DNA from: CAYUUR01 sp052034685
GTDB lineage: Bacteria > Patescibacteriota > Saccharimonadia > Saccharimonadales > CAYUUR01
DNA length: 64,000 nt
Assembly (NCBI GenBank): GCA_052034685.1
Contig: JBPOIH010000011.1
Location: 1-64,000 of the forward strand
Direction: 5' to 3'
Positions within the stretch are counted from its first letter, which is position 1. Every line of letters begins with the position of its first letter. The position numbers and the translations under genes are program-made. Below, piece by piece: positions 53,422-60,250 of this stretch. Below the pieces are notes generated by a model. That model saw only the letters and a list, made by a program, of their open reading frames with translations. It made no database searches and was not told the DNA's origin.

Positions 53422-53664
53422 ATGGGAATACTAGACCAATTACAAAACATAATAGGTGGGGCCACAGACGCAGCACAGGGATCAATCGGAGACGTTGCCG
53501 GAGGACTCGGTGAAATTCCAGGAGTGCAAGAAGTGCAGGATATTGCAGGTGGCGCGACAGAAGCCGTTACTTCTGCCACTGACAGTGCGACCGAAGCGGT
53601 AACTTCCGTGACAGAACAAGGTCAAACTGCTGTTGAGGACATCTCTGGCAATTTAGGCTTGTAG
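53422..53664 (+). CDS. Gly/Ala/Thr-rich small protein
   Basis: An 80-residue low-complexity protein made of amphipathic repeats (IGGATDAAQG, IAGGATEAVTSATDSATEAV). AAGGAGA precedes ATG. It has no signal peptide. Co-transcribed with the HxlR regulator, so it is likely its main regulated product. The pattern resembles stress-induced amphipathic proteins, but no family is assigned. Confidence 0.7.
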   Translation: MGILDQLQNIIGGATDAAQGSIGDVAGGLGEIPGVQEVQDIAGGATEAVTSATDSATEAVTSVTEQGQTAVEDISGNLGL

Positions 53665-53675
53665 GATCAGTGCGT

Positions 53676-53700
53676 GCTAAAAGGGTTCTACCCTTTTAGC
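53676..53700 (+). terminator. Hairpin after the HxlR operon
   Basis: Perfect 10-bp stem GCTAAAAGGG/CCCTTTTAGC with a TTCTA loop. No U-tract follows, so it may stabilise the mRNA end rather than terminate. Confidence 0.5.
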
Positions 53701-53832
53701 AGGAATGGACTTCTGCGCACGTGCTTGATGACTGTACTTACAACCTGTGCTAGCTCAAGCGATTGCCTTGTTTTGTTCGGATCTGACCTGAGAACAATAT
53801 AAAAACCGCACTTAGATGACTACGGATTACTC

Positions 53833-53895
53833 ACGGTCACCCGCAACTAGATTCGAACCAAGTGATTCTACCACCTGATTTTGGGGCACCTTACC
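53833..53895 (-). pseudogene. Degenerate tRNA 3' fragment
   Basis: On the minus strand GGTTCGAATC, the universal T-loop, is flanked by ACTT and TAGT, a decayed version of an ACTAG/CTAGT T stem, then GTTGCGGGTGACC like an acceptor end. No intact tRNA can be folded. The rest of 53701-53975 holds no gene. Confidence 0.4.
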
Positions 53896-53975
53896 TTAGC
53901 TTAAATCTGTTAATTTTCGTAATATTTACTGCGAATGTACGATTACCGTAAAAGACATAGAGTACAATCAGTAGC

Positions 53976-54434
53976 ATGAGTGATCGTATTAAATCATGGC
54001 TTTTTGTTAGCGCTCAGGCCCTGCTACTAGTCTTACTAATATTCTTAACGAATGCAAAAAACACGCCAGTTTATTCTGTAGTATTCGCTGGTCGATTTAT
54101 CGAAATAACCGGATTCATCATTTTATTAGTTTCGTTCTACGACTTACGAAAATCACTAACCGCATTACCGCTCCCCAAAGAAAATGGTGAGTTGCAGATT
54201 CACGGACTTTACAAGTATGTGCGACACCCAATGTATGTTGGAGTTCTGGTGACATCTCTCGGTATCGCAGTTTCTAGCGGCTCTGTTGTTAAGTATCTGC
54301 TCGTACTCGCGCTCTATATCTTGTTTAGTTTTAAGGCGCGATATGAAGAGAAGCTACTCCTTGCTAAGTACCCTGACTACAAAGTATATGTGCATAAGAC
54401 CCGTCGGTTCATGCCCACACTATCTAACAACTAA
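53976..54434 (+). CDS. Isoprenylcysteine carboxyl methyltransferase-like membrane protein
   Basis: Four membrane helices; YKYVRHPMYVGV and YEEKLLLAKYPDYKVY with a final KTRRFMP are the conserved C-terminal block (SAM-binding) of the ICMT/PEMT family. At 152 residues it is the usual bacterial size. Substrate may be a lipid or small molecule. TACAAT seven bases before ATG indicates a leaderless message. Confidence 0.85.
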   Translation: MSDRIKSWLFVSAQALLLVLLIFLTNAKNTPVYSVVFAGRFIEITGFIILLVSFYDLRKSLTALPLPKENGELQIHGLYKYVRHPMYVGVLVTSLGIAVSSGSVVKYLLVLALYILFSFKARYEEKLLLAKYPDYKVYVHKTRRFMPTLSNN

Positions 54435-54691
54435 AGCCCGTATTTGGCTTTGACATGACTTTTGTTAATGCCGTTTACTAGATTTGTATAGCCCATGTCT
54501 TTTAAAATTTGCATCGAAGCGTTTGACCGGCTTCCAGACAAGCAATATAAAACGAGCTCAGTATCTTTGGGCACTCCATCGAGCTTTTTAGCACCCTCCA
54601 TCAATTTTGACGGTGGTATATTTATAGCTCCTTTAACGTGTCCTGTTTTATATTCAAGTGGCTCGCGTACATCAATAATAATGCGATTCAT
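54431..54691 (-). CDS. Single-domain rhodanese
   Basis: IIDVREPLEYKTGHVKGAIN and the active-site loop YCLSGSRS (Cys nucleophile) identify a sulfurtransferase or persulfide carrier of 86 residues. It diverges from the fur-like gene across a shared palindrome and overlaps the convergent ICMT-like gene by four bases. AAAGGATT precedes ATG. Confidence 0.9.
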   Translation of the reverse strand: MNRIIIDVREPLEYKTGHVKGAINIPPSKLMEGAKKLDGVPKDTELVLYCLSGSRSNASMQILKDMGYTNLVNGINKSHVKAKYGL

Positions 54692-54728
54692 ACTAATCCT
54701 TTATTTTAAGTGGTACTCATATATTATT

Positions 54729-54765
54729 GTAAATCATTTACATTAGCAAGATTTAAGCATATACT
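54729..54765. promoter_or_regulatory. Fur/PerR-type box and promoter of the fur-grx operon
   Basis: GTAAATCATTTAC (54729-54741) is a perfect palindrome like Fur-family boxes. It overlaps the -35 TTTACA (54737-54742), which is 17 bases from TATACT (54760-54765); ATG follows nine bases later. Binding would block this promoter and probably the divergent rhodanese promoter. Confidence 0.7.
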
Positions 54766-54774
54766 AAAATTGAT

Positions 54775-55173
54775 ATGAACAATACTACTTCTAGTCAGCG
54801 TCAAACCAAATACTGCCAATCTATCGAGATAATGCTTGAGGCCATGGGTCATGCCACAAACACCGAGTTGCTCATAGAACTACGCAATACTTACCCTAAC
54901 CTAAGTGCGACAACCGTTCATCGTGCAACTGCAAGGCTTGCATCACGAGGAACAATTGCGGTTGCGCCGACATCGCACGACGGCTCGATGCGTTATGACA
55001 CTAATGTTGTGCCCCACGATCACTTTTTATGTACAAACTGCGGAATGCTTCGTGACACTGACGTAAAACATAGAGTGGTGCCGATTCTTGAATCGGCTAT
55101 TGGCGATTGCCACATATCAGGACGCTTAACGATTAGCGGTATATGCAGACAATGTAAGGAGAAGAGATTATGA
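54775..55173 (+). CDS. Fur-family metalloregulator
   Basis: wHTH domain (residues 15-80, ATTVHRATARLASRGTI) and dimerisation domain with HDHFLCTNCG and CRQC, the two CxxC pairs that hold structural zinc. At 132 residues it is slightly short. The metal sensed (Fe, Zn or peroxide via Fe) cannot be told; the operon content (glutaredoxin, rhodanese, DUF2202) points to peroxide or thiol stress. Four-base overlap (ATGA) with the glutaredoxin gene. Confidence 0.9.
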   Translation: MNNTTSSQRQTKYCQSIEIMLEAMGHATNTELLIELRNTYPNLSATTVHRATARLASRGTIAVAPTSHDGSMRYDTNVVPHDHFLCTNCGMLRDTDVKHRVVPILESAIGDCHISGRLTISGICRQCKEKRL

Positions 55174-55415
55174 AAATTACTGTATACAGCACGACAACTT
55201 GCCCATACTGCGTGATGTTAAAAAACTGGCTTGATTCTAAATCGGTAGAATTTACAAATTACATGGTTGACCAAAATCCAATAGCGGCGCAAAACATGAT
55301 TAACCTTAGTGGTCAAATGGGTGTACCATTCAGCACTATCGAATACGATGACGGAAAAGTCGAAAAGATTCTGGGCTTTGATAGGCCAAAACTTGAAGCT
55401 GCTTTAGCAAAATAA
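55170..55415 (+). CDS. Glutaredoxin-like protein (NrdH/Grx type)
   Basis: Thioredoxin-fold protein of 81 residues with the CPYC active site at residues 11-14 and GVPFSTIE (cis-Pro loop: VP). Reduces disulfides or glutathione-like mixed disulfides in the cytosol. Translationally coupled to fur. Confidence 0.92.
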   Translation: MKITVYSTTTCPYCVMLKNWLDSKSVEFTNYMVDQNPIAAQNMINLSGQMGVPFSTIEYDDGKVEKILGFDRPKLEAALAK

Positions 55416-55431
55416 TACAAAGGAGCTCATC

Positions 55432-56037
55432 ATGAAAAAAATCAATCCAAAGATGCTAGCCGTCACTATCGTAGGTGTCTCAGTCTTACTGGGTATTAGT
55501 GGCTATTTTGTTCTCAACAATGATTCTGATAGAAATAATGCACCCTTAAATGGGTCAAACGTAAAAGCTAGCCAGACTACCGCTACCGAAACCAAAACCA
55601 CGCCAACTTTAGCAGGTAAATCTACCGAGGAGCAGGTGCTATTCCTTATCGAAGAAGAAAAGCTGGCACATGATGTATATACGGTTATGTATCAGAAATA
55701 CGGGGCTAATGTGTTTGGCAATATACTGCAGAGCGAATCAACTCATCAGGGTCGAGTACTTACGTTATTGCAAGCACGCAATATTGCAGATCCACGCTCG
55801 TCTGAAATCGGTGTTTTCAAGAACGAAGATCTACAAGCCCTATATAGCCAATTAATTGCACAAGGCAACCAAAACGCAACAGAAGCTTATAAGGTTGGAG
55901 TGGTTATTGAAGAAAAGGATATTGCAGATATTAGTACGCAACTTGCAGCCATAACAGATCAAGATGTTACAGACACTCTAGAATCACTTCGTAGTGGTTC
56001 AGAGAACCACCTACGTGCATTTAACAGGCAGCTATAG
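55432..56037 (+). CDS. DUF2202 ferritin-like protein, membrane-anchored
   Basis: A signal anchor (about residues 8-28), a Thr-rich linker (to 60) and a DUF2202 domain: EEEKLAHDVY, ESTHQGRV, VIEEKDI and GSENHLRAF hold the Glu/His residues expected of a diiron ferritin-like bundle. It would act outside the membrane, perhaps in metal or peroxide handling. AAAGGAG precedes ATG. Last gene of the fur operon (16 bases after grx). Confidence 0.85.
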   Translation: MKKINPKMLAVTIVGVSVLLGISGYFVLNNDSDRNNAPLNGSNVKASQTTATETKTTPTLAGKSTEEQVLFLIEEEKLAHDVYTVMYQKYGANVFGNILQSESTHQGRVLTLLQARNIADPRSSEIGVFKNEDLQALYSQLIAQGNQNATEAYKVGVVIEEKDIADISTQLAAITDQDVTDTLESLRSGSENHLRAFNRQL

Positions 56038-56138
56038 GTTCACTCTTGGCGTCAAACATAACTCTTCGTTCCACTTCTATTCAGAGCAAGTAAAAAGTTA
56101 GAACCGAAATAACAGTTCTAACTTCATCTGATACGGAT

Positions 56139-56269
56139 TGGCTCCCGGGCGAGAATTGCCTGTGGCAGTTCGCAAGGAAACCGAGTGTGCGTGGCTTGGC
56201 CGACCGAACCGACAACTTGCATCAGCTGAAGCTGTTGCTTTAGCGATTCAACTCTATACCAGGGGCAAG
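56139..56269. repeat. tRNA-like dispersed element (copy B)
   Basis: Contains GACCGAACCGACAACTTGC and TCAGCTGAAGCTG, both shared with copy A (58507-58628), plus a hairpin GCG..AATTGCC-TGT-GGCAGTT..CGC and a T-loop-like GATTCAACTC. A terminator-type hairpin with long A- and T-tracts follows (56270-56305). Confidence 0.6.
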
Positions 56270-56323
56270 AAAAAAAGAGCCCAAATGGACTCATCTTTTC
56301 ATGGTTCTCTGTAGTCCTGGAAG

Positions 56324-56665
56324 TTAGAATTGTTCTGGTATAGTCTCTGCTGCTTGCTGAACAGTCGGAACGAAGCGGATTTCAACTTCCATAGCACCGT
56401 CAGCGGCTATCCGCTGGGTGTCAACTCGCTCCATTGGCTCGTCTTTGAAACGACACGTAAGACAGCCTAACTTACTTGCAATAGCTTCTCTGTCGGTGGA
56501 ATTGCCAATATGAAACGGCCATTCATTAGCTATGTCCTTGCTGCCGAAGGGGTATTGTGGGCAGACGACTTCTAGTTTCGGATTATGTGTTGGGTTAAAG
56601 TTGCGCAATGCTTTATTAGGACAGCCTTCAAATGCTTGCAGTGCAGGTCGTTTACGTTTGAACAT
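56324..56665 (-). CDS. Hypothetical Cys-containing protein (113 residues)
   Basis: Basic N-terminus and four Cys (EGCPNK, VVCPQY, LGCLTCRF) that could bind zinc. Not recognised. Flanked on both sides by tRNA-like repeats, so it lies in a recombining stretch. Confidence 0.6.
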   Translation of the reverse strand: MFKRKRPALQAFEGCPNKALRNFNPTHNPKLEVVCPQYPFGSKDIANEWPFHIGNSTDREAIASKLGCLTCRFKDEPMERVDTQRIAADGAMEVEIRFVPTVQQAAETIPEQF

Positions 56666-56735
56666 TCTGATATTCCTCTCGATAAGTATTCAATATTACT
56701 TGTCCTCTCTTTGCAAGCATGAGCAAAACAATTCC

Positions 56736-56817
56736 GGGGTCGGGTAACGCACGTTATCTGTGAGCCGAGCTTGCTCGGGCAACAGACTAACGACCAAGCC
56801 GACAGCCTACTGCCAGC
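56736..56817. repeat. tRNA-like dispersed element (copy D)
   Basis: Begins GGGGTCGGGTAACGCAC, shared with copy A except one base, and folds as CGTTA...TAACG and CTG...CAG enclosing CCGAG-CTTG-CTCGG. GACCAAGCC stands where the other copies have GACCGAACC. Lies between two convergent-free minus-strand genes. Confidence 0.6.
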
Positions 56818-56837
56818 GCTCTGTCTGGTTTGCTAAT

Positions 56838-57350
56838 CTAGACGACACTGTCAAAGAACTCTTGAGTAGAACGCGTCACGGCTTCTCTTGCAGCTTCTAT
56901 CTCAGCCAGATTGAGAGGCAATTCTAAAACCTCTGACCCAACAATGCGTATTCTGCGTTGCTCAGGTCGATCGTAGGGCGTTACTTCATAGACCTCTAGG
57001 CTGTTAGCGGTATTCTGTGAACCCAGCAAAATACCTTCAACATTTCCAGGATTTAAGGGATTCGTTTGGGTTATTCGTCTGCGAACAATACGAACTAATA
57101 CATCAGCCCATGAAGGACTGTATGTATAAAATTCTGTCTCTTGTATTTTAAGGCTGCTAGGAGCATGTTCTGAACGTAACGAGCGTAGATTATATTCACC
57201 TTTTTGGCTTGCAGCCACGGCTAATCTCGCTAGAGTGTGAGAACGGCCAAGTTTGTCACTTGGCGGCACAAACTCTCCGCTTAGCGCATCATAAAAAAGT
57301 GGGCGTATCGGAATTTCATACGTTCCTCTAGAAAATCGTCCCGTAAACAT
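56838..57350 (-). CDS. Hypothetical protein (170 residues)
   Basis: Beta-rich soluble protein with a helical end; no motif recognised. TATTAT six bases before ATG supports the start as a leaderless message. Confidence 0.65.
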   Translation of the reverse strand: MFTGRFSRGTYEIPIRPLFYDALSGEFVPPSDKLGRSHTLARLAVAASQKGEYNLRSLRSEHAPSSLKIQETEFYTYSPSWADVLVRIVRRRITQTNPLNPGNVEGILLGSQNTANSLEVYEVTPYDRPEQRRIRIVGSEVLELPLNLAEIEAAREAVTRSTQEFFDSVV

Positions 57351-57429
57351 CTACCAATAATACCATATTTTTGGTATTCGTAAAGGTCTTGACTCTTCCT
57401 TGTGGACTCATTTCGCAACTTTGAGTGCT

Positions 57430-57813
57430 CTAAAGATTCTCGTCAAGGAATTGCTTTAAAGCTACTAAATCCCGTTTAGTATGGTCGTAGTGATAAGTTT
57501 TGATTCCTACGGATTCTGCGCTTTTTACGGCGTCTGGATTGTGTTCAAAACACACAGTATCGCTTGCATCAAGATTCAAGTACTCCAATAATCTTTCGTA
57601 ATACGCAGGATCAGTCTTTTCTGGATTATGCTTGAGCGTAAAGACATCATAATGTTTATCATGGAGATTGTACTTTTCAAACTGTTCGTCATCAGCACCC
57701 GTGAGGATTATCTTCAAATTATCATATGTTTCAAGAAGGTCGTACATTTCTTGAAACAATGTCCCGTCTTTATTCACCATTCCATTTATCGCGTCTACAA
57801 AGATCGTCTTCAT
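57430..57813 (-). CDS. Small HAD-like protein
   Basis: FVDAINGMVNKDG resembles HAD motif I (DxxxG, second Asp replaced by Asn); LTGADDE stands for motif II and CFEHNPDAVKSAESVGIKTY for motif IV. The cap is very short. At 127 residues it is a minimal HAD fold and may be a weak or inactive phosphatase. TATACT six bases before ATG at 57813 fixes the start. Confidence 0.65.
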   Translation of the reverse strand: MKTIFVDAINGMVNKDGTLFQEMYDLLETYDNLKIILTGADDEQFEKYNLHDKHYDVFTLKHNPEKTDPAYYERLLEYLNLDASDTVCFEHNPDAVKSAESVGIKTYHYDHTKRDLVALKQFLDENL

Positions 57814-57889
57814 ACTGTCAGTATAGCAAAACGAGGCGTTTCTGCCTCGCATCAAACGCGTCGGTTAACTGTCTGTTAAGTAGCTTGAA

Positions 57890-58447
57890 CTATTCAGATG
57901 TCGGTATGAATCTTGACCGACCTACAAAGGTCTCGCGGCAAATCCATAAGCTGTTTTGGTAATCTGACGCTCCCTGCCAGTTGTCTGCGTCTTCATGATC
58001 AGCTTCATATAGTTGGCCGTTTACTAGATCAAGCGCTACGCCTCTTGTTTCACGATCAGTTTGGTTACGATCGATTGTGATAGTAGAAGGATTACGGTCA
58101 GCGATCACCTCAGCAATTGCATCAGATGTTGGCCAGCCTTTACTTGGATCTGCCTGCTTGGTTTGTACAATTTTTACATCAGCATCTTGTAGTTTCCCAA
58201 AAAAACTACATAACCCACTGACTGTCTCAATTAGGTTAGGTGTGTAAGAAATGTGCGCAAGTAGCCCTTTTTGTCGTTCCGGGGAGTAGATTGACACCGC
58301 CTTACACACGTAAAGCCCCATGGTGGCAATAAATGGTCGCTCTGCACTAGATGCAGCTACGACAAATTCTCCTTCGCCGACAGCGTGGAAGTCAATTTTT
58401 TCTGTGAGTGGAACAGTTGTAAAACCGCCAATTTCTTGAGAAACCAT
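57890..58447 (-). CDS. Hypothetical protein (185 residues)
   Basis: An alpha/beta protein beginning MVSQEIGGFTTVPL. FHAVGEGEFVVAASSA and the later VKIVQTKQ, PSTITIDRN pattern resemble CheD-like or glutamine-deamidase-type folds, but I cannot confirm this. TATAGT seven bases before ATG at 58447 fixes the start (leaderless). Confidence 0.6.
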   Translation of the reverse strand: MVSQEIGGFTTVPLTEKIDFHAVGEGEFVVAASSAERPFIATMGLYVCKAVSIYSPERQKGLLAHISYTPNLIETVSGLCSFFGKLQDADVKIVQTKQADPSKGWPTSDAIAEVIADRNPSTITIDRNQTDRETRGVALDLVNGQLYEADHEDADNWQGASDYQNSLWICRETFVGRSRFIPTSE

Positions 58448-58506
58448 AAAACACACTATATCACAAAAATAGTAATTAGTCTATAGCAGTCGATAGCTGG
58501 CCCCCA

Positions 58507-58628
58507 GGGGTCGGGTAATGCACATCTTGCACTCGTTCTCGGAGTAAACTCCTGCGGGCGAGCTGGATGACCGAACCAACAACTTGCCTCAGCTGAAGCT
58601 GCTGCGTTGCCGATTCAAATCAAAGCCC
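58507..58628. repeat. tRNA-like dispersed element (copy A)
   Basis: GGGGTCGGGTAATGCAC, then CTCG/CGAG enclosing GGAG-TAAA-CTCC, TGCGGG, GACCGAACC, the palindrome TCAGCTGA, and a T-loop-like GATTCAAATC. Shares long blocks with copies B, C (tRNA-Ser) and D. The paired stems differ between copies in a compensated way (CTCG/CGAG here, GTCCG/CGGAC at tRNA-Ser). Confidence 0.65.
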
Positions 58629-58634
58629 AAGAGA

Positions 58635-58670
58635 ATGAAAAAAGACCCTCACATGAGGATCTTTTTTCAT
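58635..58670. terminator. Bidirectional terminator
   Basis: ATGAAAAAAGA and CCTCA pair with TGAGG and TCTTTTTTCAT around a two-base loop with one mismatch. Follows copy A and also closes the RiPP operon arriving from the right on the minus strand. The rest of 58671-58790 holds no gene. Confidence 0.8.
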
Positions 58671-58790
58671 TGGCTCTCCCTAGTGGACGTACTTCGCAAC
58701 TATTCAATTACAGATTTTAGTTGTCCTACGGGCATTATGATTAACTATCTGTATTCAAAAGCTTCTTGCCCATAGATAAATCTGGCTGCT

Positions 58791-59315
58791 TTATTGTGGG
58801 TTTGTCATAGCTCGCAAGTATTTGAGAGTCAGGGACACATTATAATCATGCGTGTTACCGTCAAGTTCGACACAGCTGATATTATCCTCACTTCTCTTCA
58901 CCATTGTTAACACATCCTGATATGTGCCCATTGGGTCATTGTTGTTCTGCAGGATACAGATCGGCATATGACATTTACCGATCCACTCGTCTACCGGTAG
59001 GTCAGTATTTTTAAGCAGATTAATTGGTAGGCCAGCAAAGATACAGGAGTCTGGATTGAGGAAACCTTCAGCAATCAGCTTGAGCGCAAGTACTGATCCT
59101 ACCGATTTTGCAATGACACAAGAGAAATTTCTCTGGTCGATAATTGGCTTGAGTCGAAGAATCTCGGCGTCCAAATCAATATACTGGTCGCCGTTTTCCC
59201 AATGCAGGTAGCTAACCGGTGTAACATCAAAGCTCGATCTGGCTGCTTTAGTCAGCTTCAATAGCCAAGTTGCATTCTTGCTGCTGTTACCTGGAAGTAT
59301 TAGTATATTTTTCAC
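58791..59315 (-). CDS. Alpha/beta hydrolase (RBBP9/YdeN-like) of the RiPP locus
   Basis: ILILPGNSSKNATW opens the fold; the nucleophile elbow is AKSVGS (Ser in KSVGS, first Gly replaced by Lys-flanked Ala), the acid is in QNNNDP and the His in GNTHDY, matching small serine hydrolases. Length 174 residues. It starts with GTG 29 bases before the kinase stop, so it is coupled to the kinase. It may release, trim or inactivate the peptide product, or serve self-protection; this is inference from position. Confidence 0.8.
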   Translation of the reverse strand: MKNILILPGNSSKNATWLLKLTKAARSSFDVTPVSYLHWENGDQYIDLDAEILRLKPIIDQRNFSCVIAKSVGSVLALKLIAEGFLNPDSCIFAGLPINLLKNTDLPVDEWIGKCHMPICILQNNNDPMGTYQDVLTMVKRSEDNISCVELDGNTHDYNVSLTLKYLRAMTNPQ

Positions 59316-60243
59316 GAACGATCCTTTCTATATTCATTAAATCAATCTCCATGTTGATACATTCAAGCGCAATATGAAGTATGCGTGCCTTCTCGCCCTG
59401 GTTCATGAGGAGATCATCATAAGGCACCCACTTATTATTGATTCGATAAATAATAGTCGCCAATAAACAGCCTACAATTAGTTTTTCGTCTTTTTTCTCG
59501 AACATCTGTTGTTCTAACGATGTATATCCAGACATGAACTGGCTTACGGCACCGGGACTGTGGGGTGTGCTAATAGTATGCAATAACAAATGACCGAGAA
59601 CATAGCCCAATTCAAAGACAACATTTCCGATGTGTGCCTTATCAAAATCAATGAAGTATACGTGCTCATTATTGAATAGTATGTTTTTTGGAGACAGGTC
59701 ACCCATGATGAAGGATCTATGTGCATTTTTCAGCTGCGTTGGAAGCCAACTGAGTCCTGCGTATCCCAACGATTCTATGTGATTAAATAACGCAGAACTG
59801 TAAAAATCACGATCGTCTTTACGGACAAAGTTAATTTCAGTAGTAGCATTGTGGACTCTAGCCACTGAAGCGCCTAACAGATAAAAGAATTCTGGCTTAA
59901 GTTTATTCGAGTTCAGTGATTGTGTGATTATGGTTGCGTTACGGTCAACTGATGTTAGTAAAGCACACCCCAAACTCTCATTATATGCAAGAAGCTTCGG
60001 AAAATACTCAAGAGATGTTGAATCTAGAATTTCTAACGCATGTGCTTCTCTGGCTATGTCGTCAGGAGAAGACGCGACATGGCTGTTGAGTTTGTAATGT
60101 GTTCCTCTGATTTTCAAATAATAAGTCTCTATATCTGTGCTAATTCGGAAGACGCGATGTATTGAACCTCCACTAACCTCTTGCATAGAGAAAGGCTTGT
60201 TAAGTACTTGGGATGTGAATTTTTTGTACTTGGTGTCTAGCAT
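59287..60243 (-). CDS. APH/choline-kinase-fold phosphotransferase of the RiPP locus
   Basis: Protein-kinase-like fold: a glycine-poor N-lobe (GGSIHRVFRIS, then YYLKIRG with the ATP-contacting Lys) and a C-lobe with FIMGDLSPKNIL and YFIDFDKAH, the equivalents of the catalytic HGDxxxxN and metal-binding DFD. The usual His before GD is Met here. 318 residues from ATG 60243, seven bases after the synthetase stop. In this family substrates are small molecules such as aminoglycosides, choline or homoserine, or peptides; a modified peptide or its precursor is a reasonable target here. Confidence 0.8.
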   Translation of the reverse strand: MLDTKYKKFTSQVLNKPFSMQEVSGGSIHRVFRISTDIETYYLKIRGTHYKLNSHVASSPDDIAREAHALEILDSTSLEYFPKLLAYNESLGCALLTSVDRNATIITQSLNSNKLKPEFFYLLGASVARVHNATTEINFVRKDDRDFYSSALFNHIESLGYAGLSWLPTQLKNAHRSFIMGDLSPKNILFNNEHVYFIDFDKAHIGNVVFELGYVLGHLLLHTISTPHSPGAVSQFMSGYTSLEQQMFEKKDEKLIVGCLLATIIYRINNKWVPYDDLLMNQGEKARILHIALECINMEIDLMNIERIVREKYTNTSR

Positions 60244-60250
60244 TTTATAC

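Noticed and set aside
56139..58628. The dispersed elements as integron attC sites
   Set aside because: The attC core ends (RYYYAAC and GTTRRRY) are absent, the copies are not regularly placed after single genes, and no integron integrase is seen.
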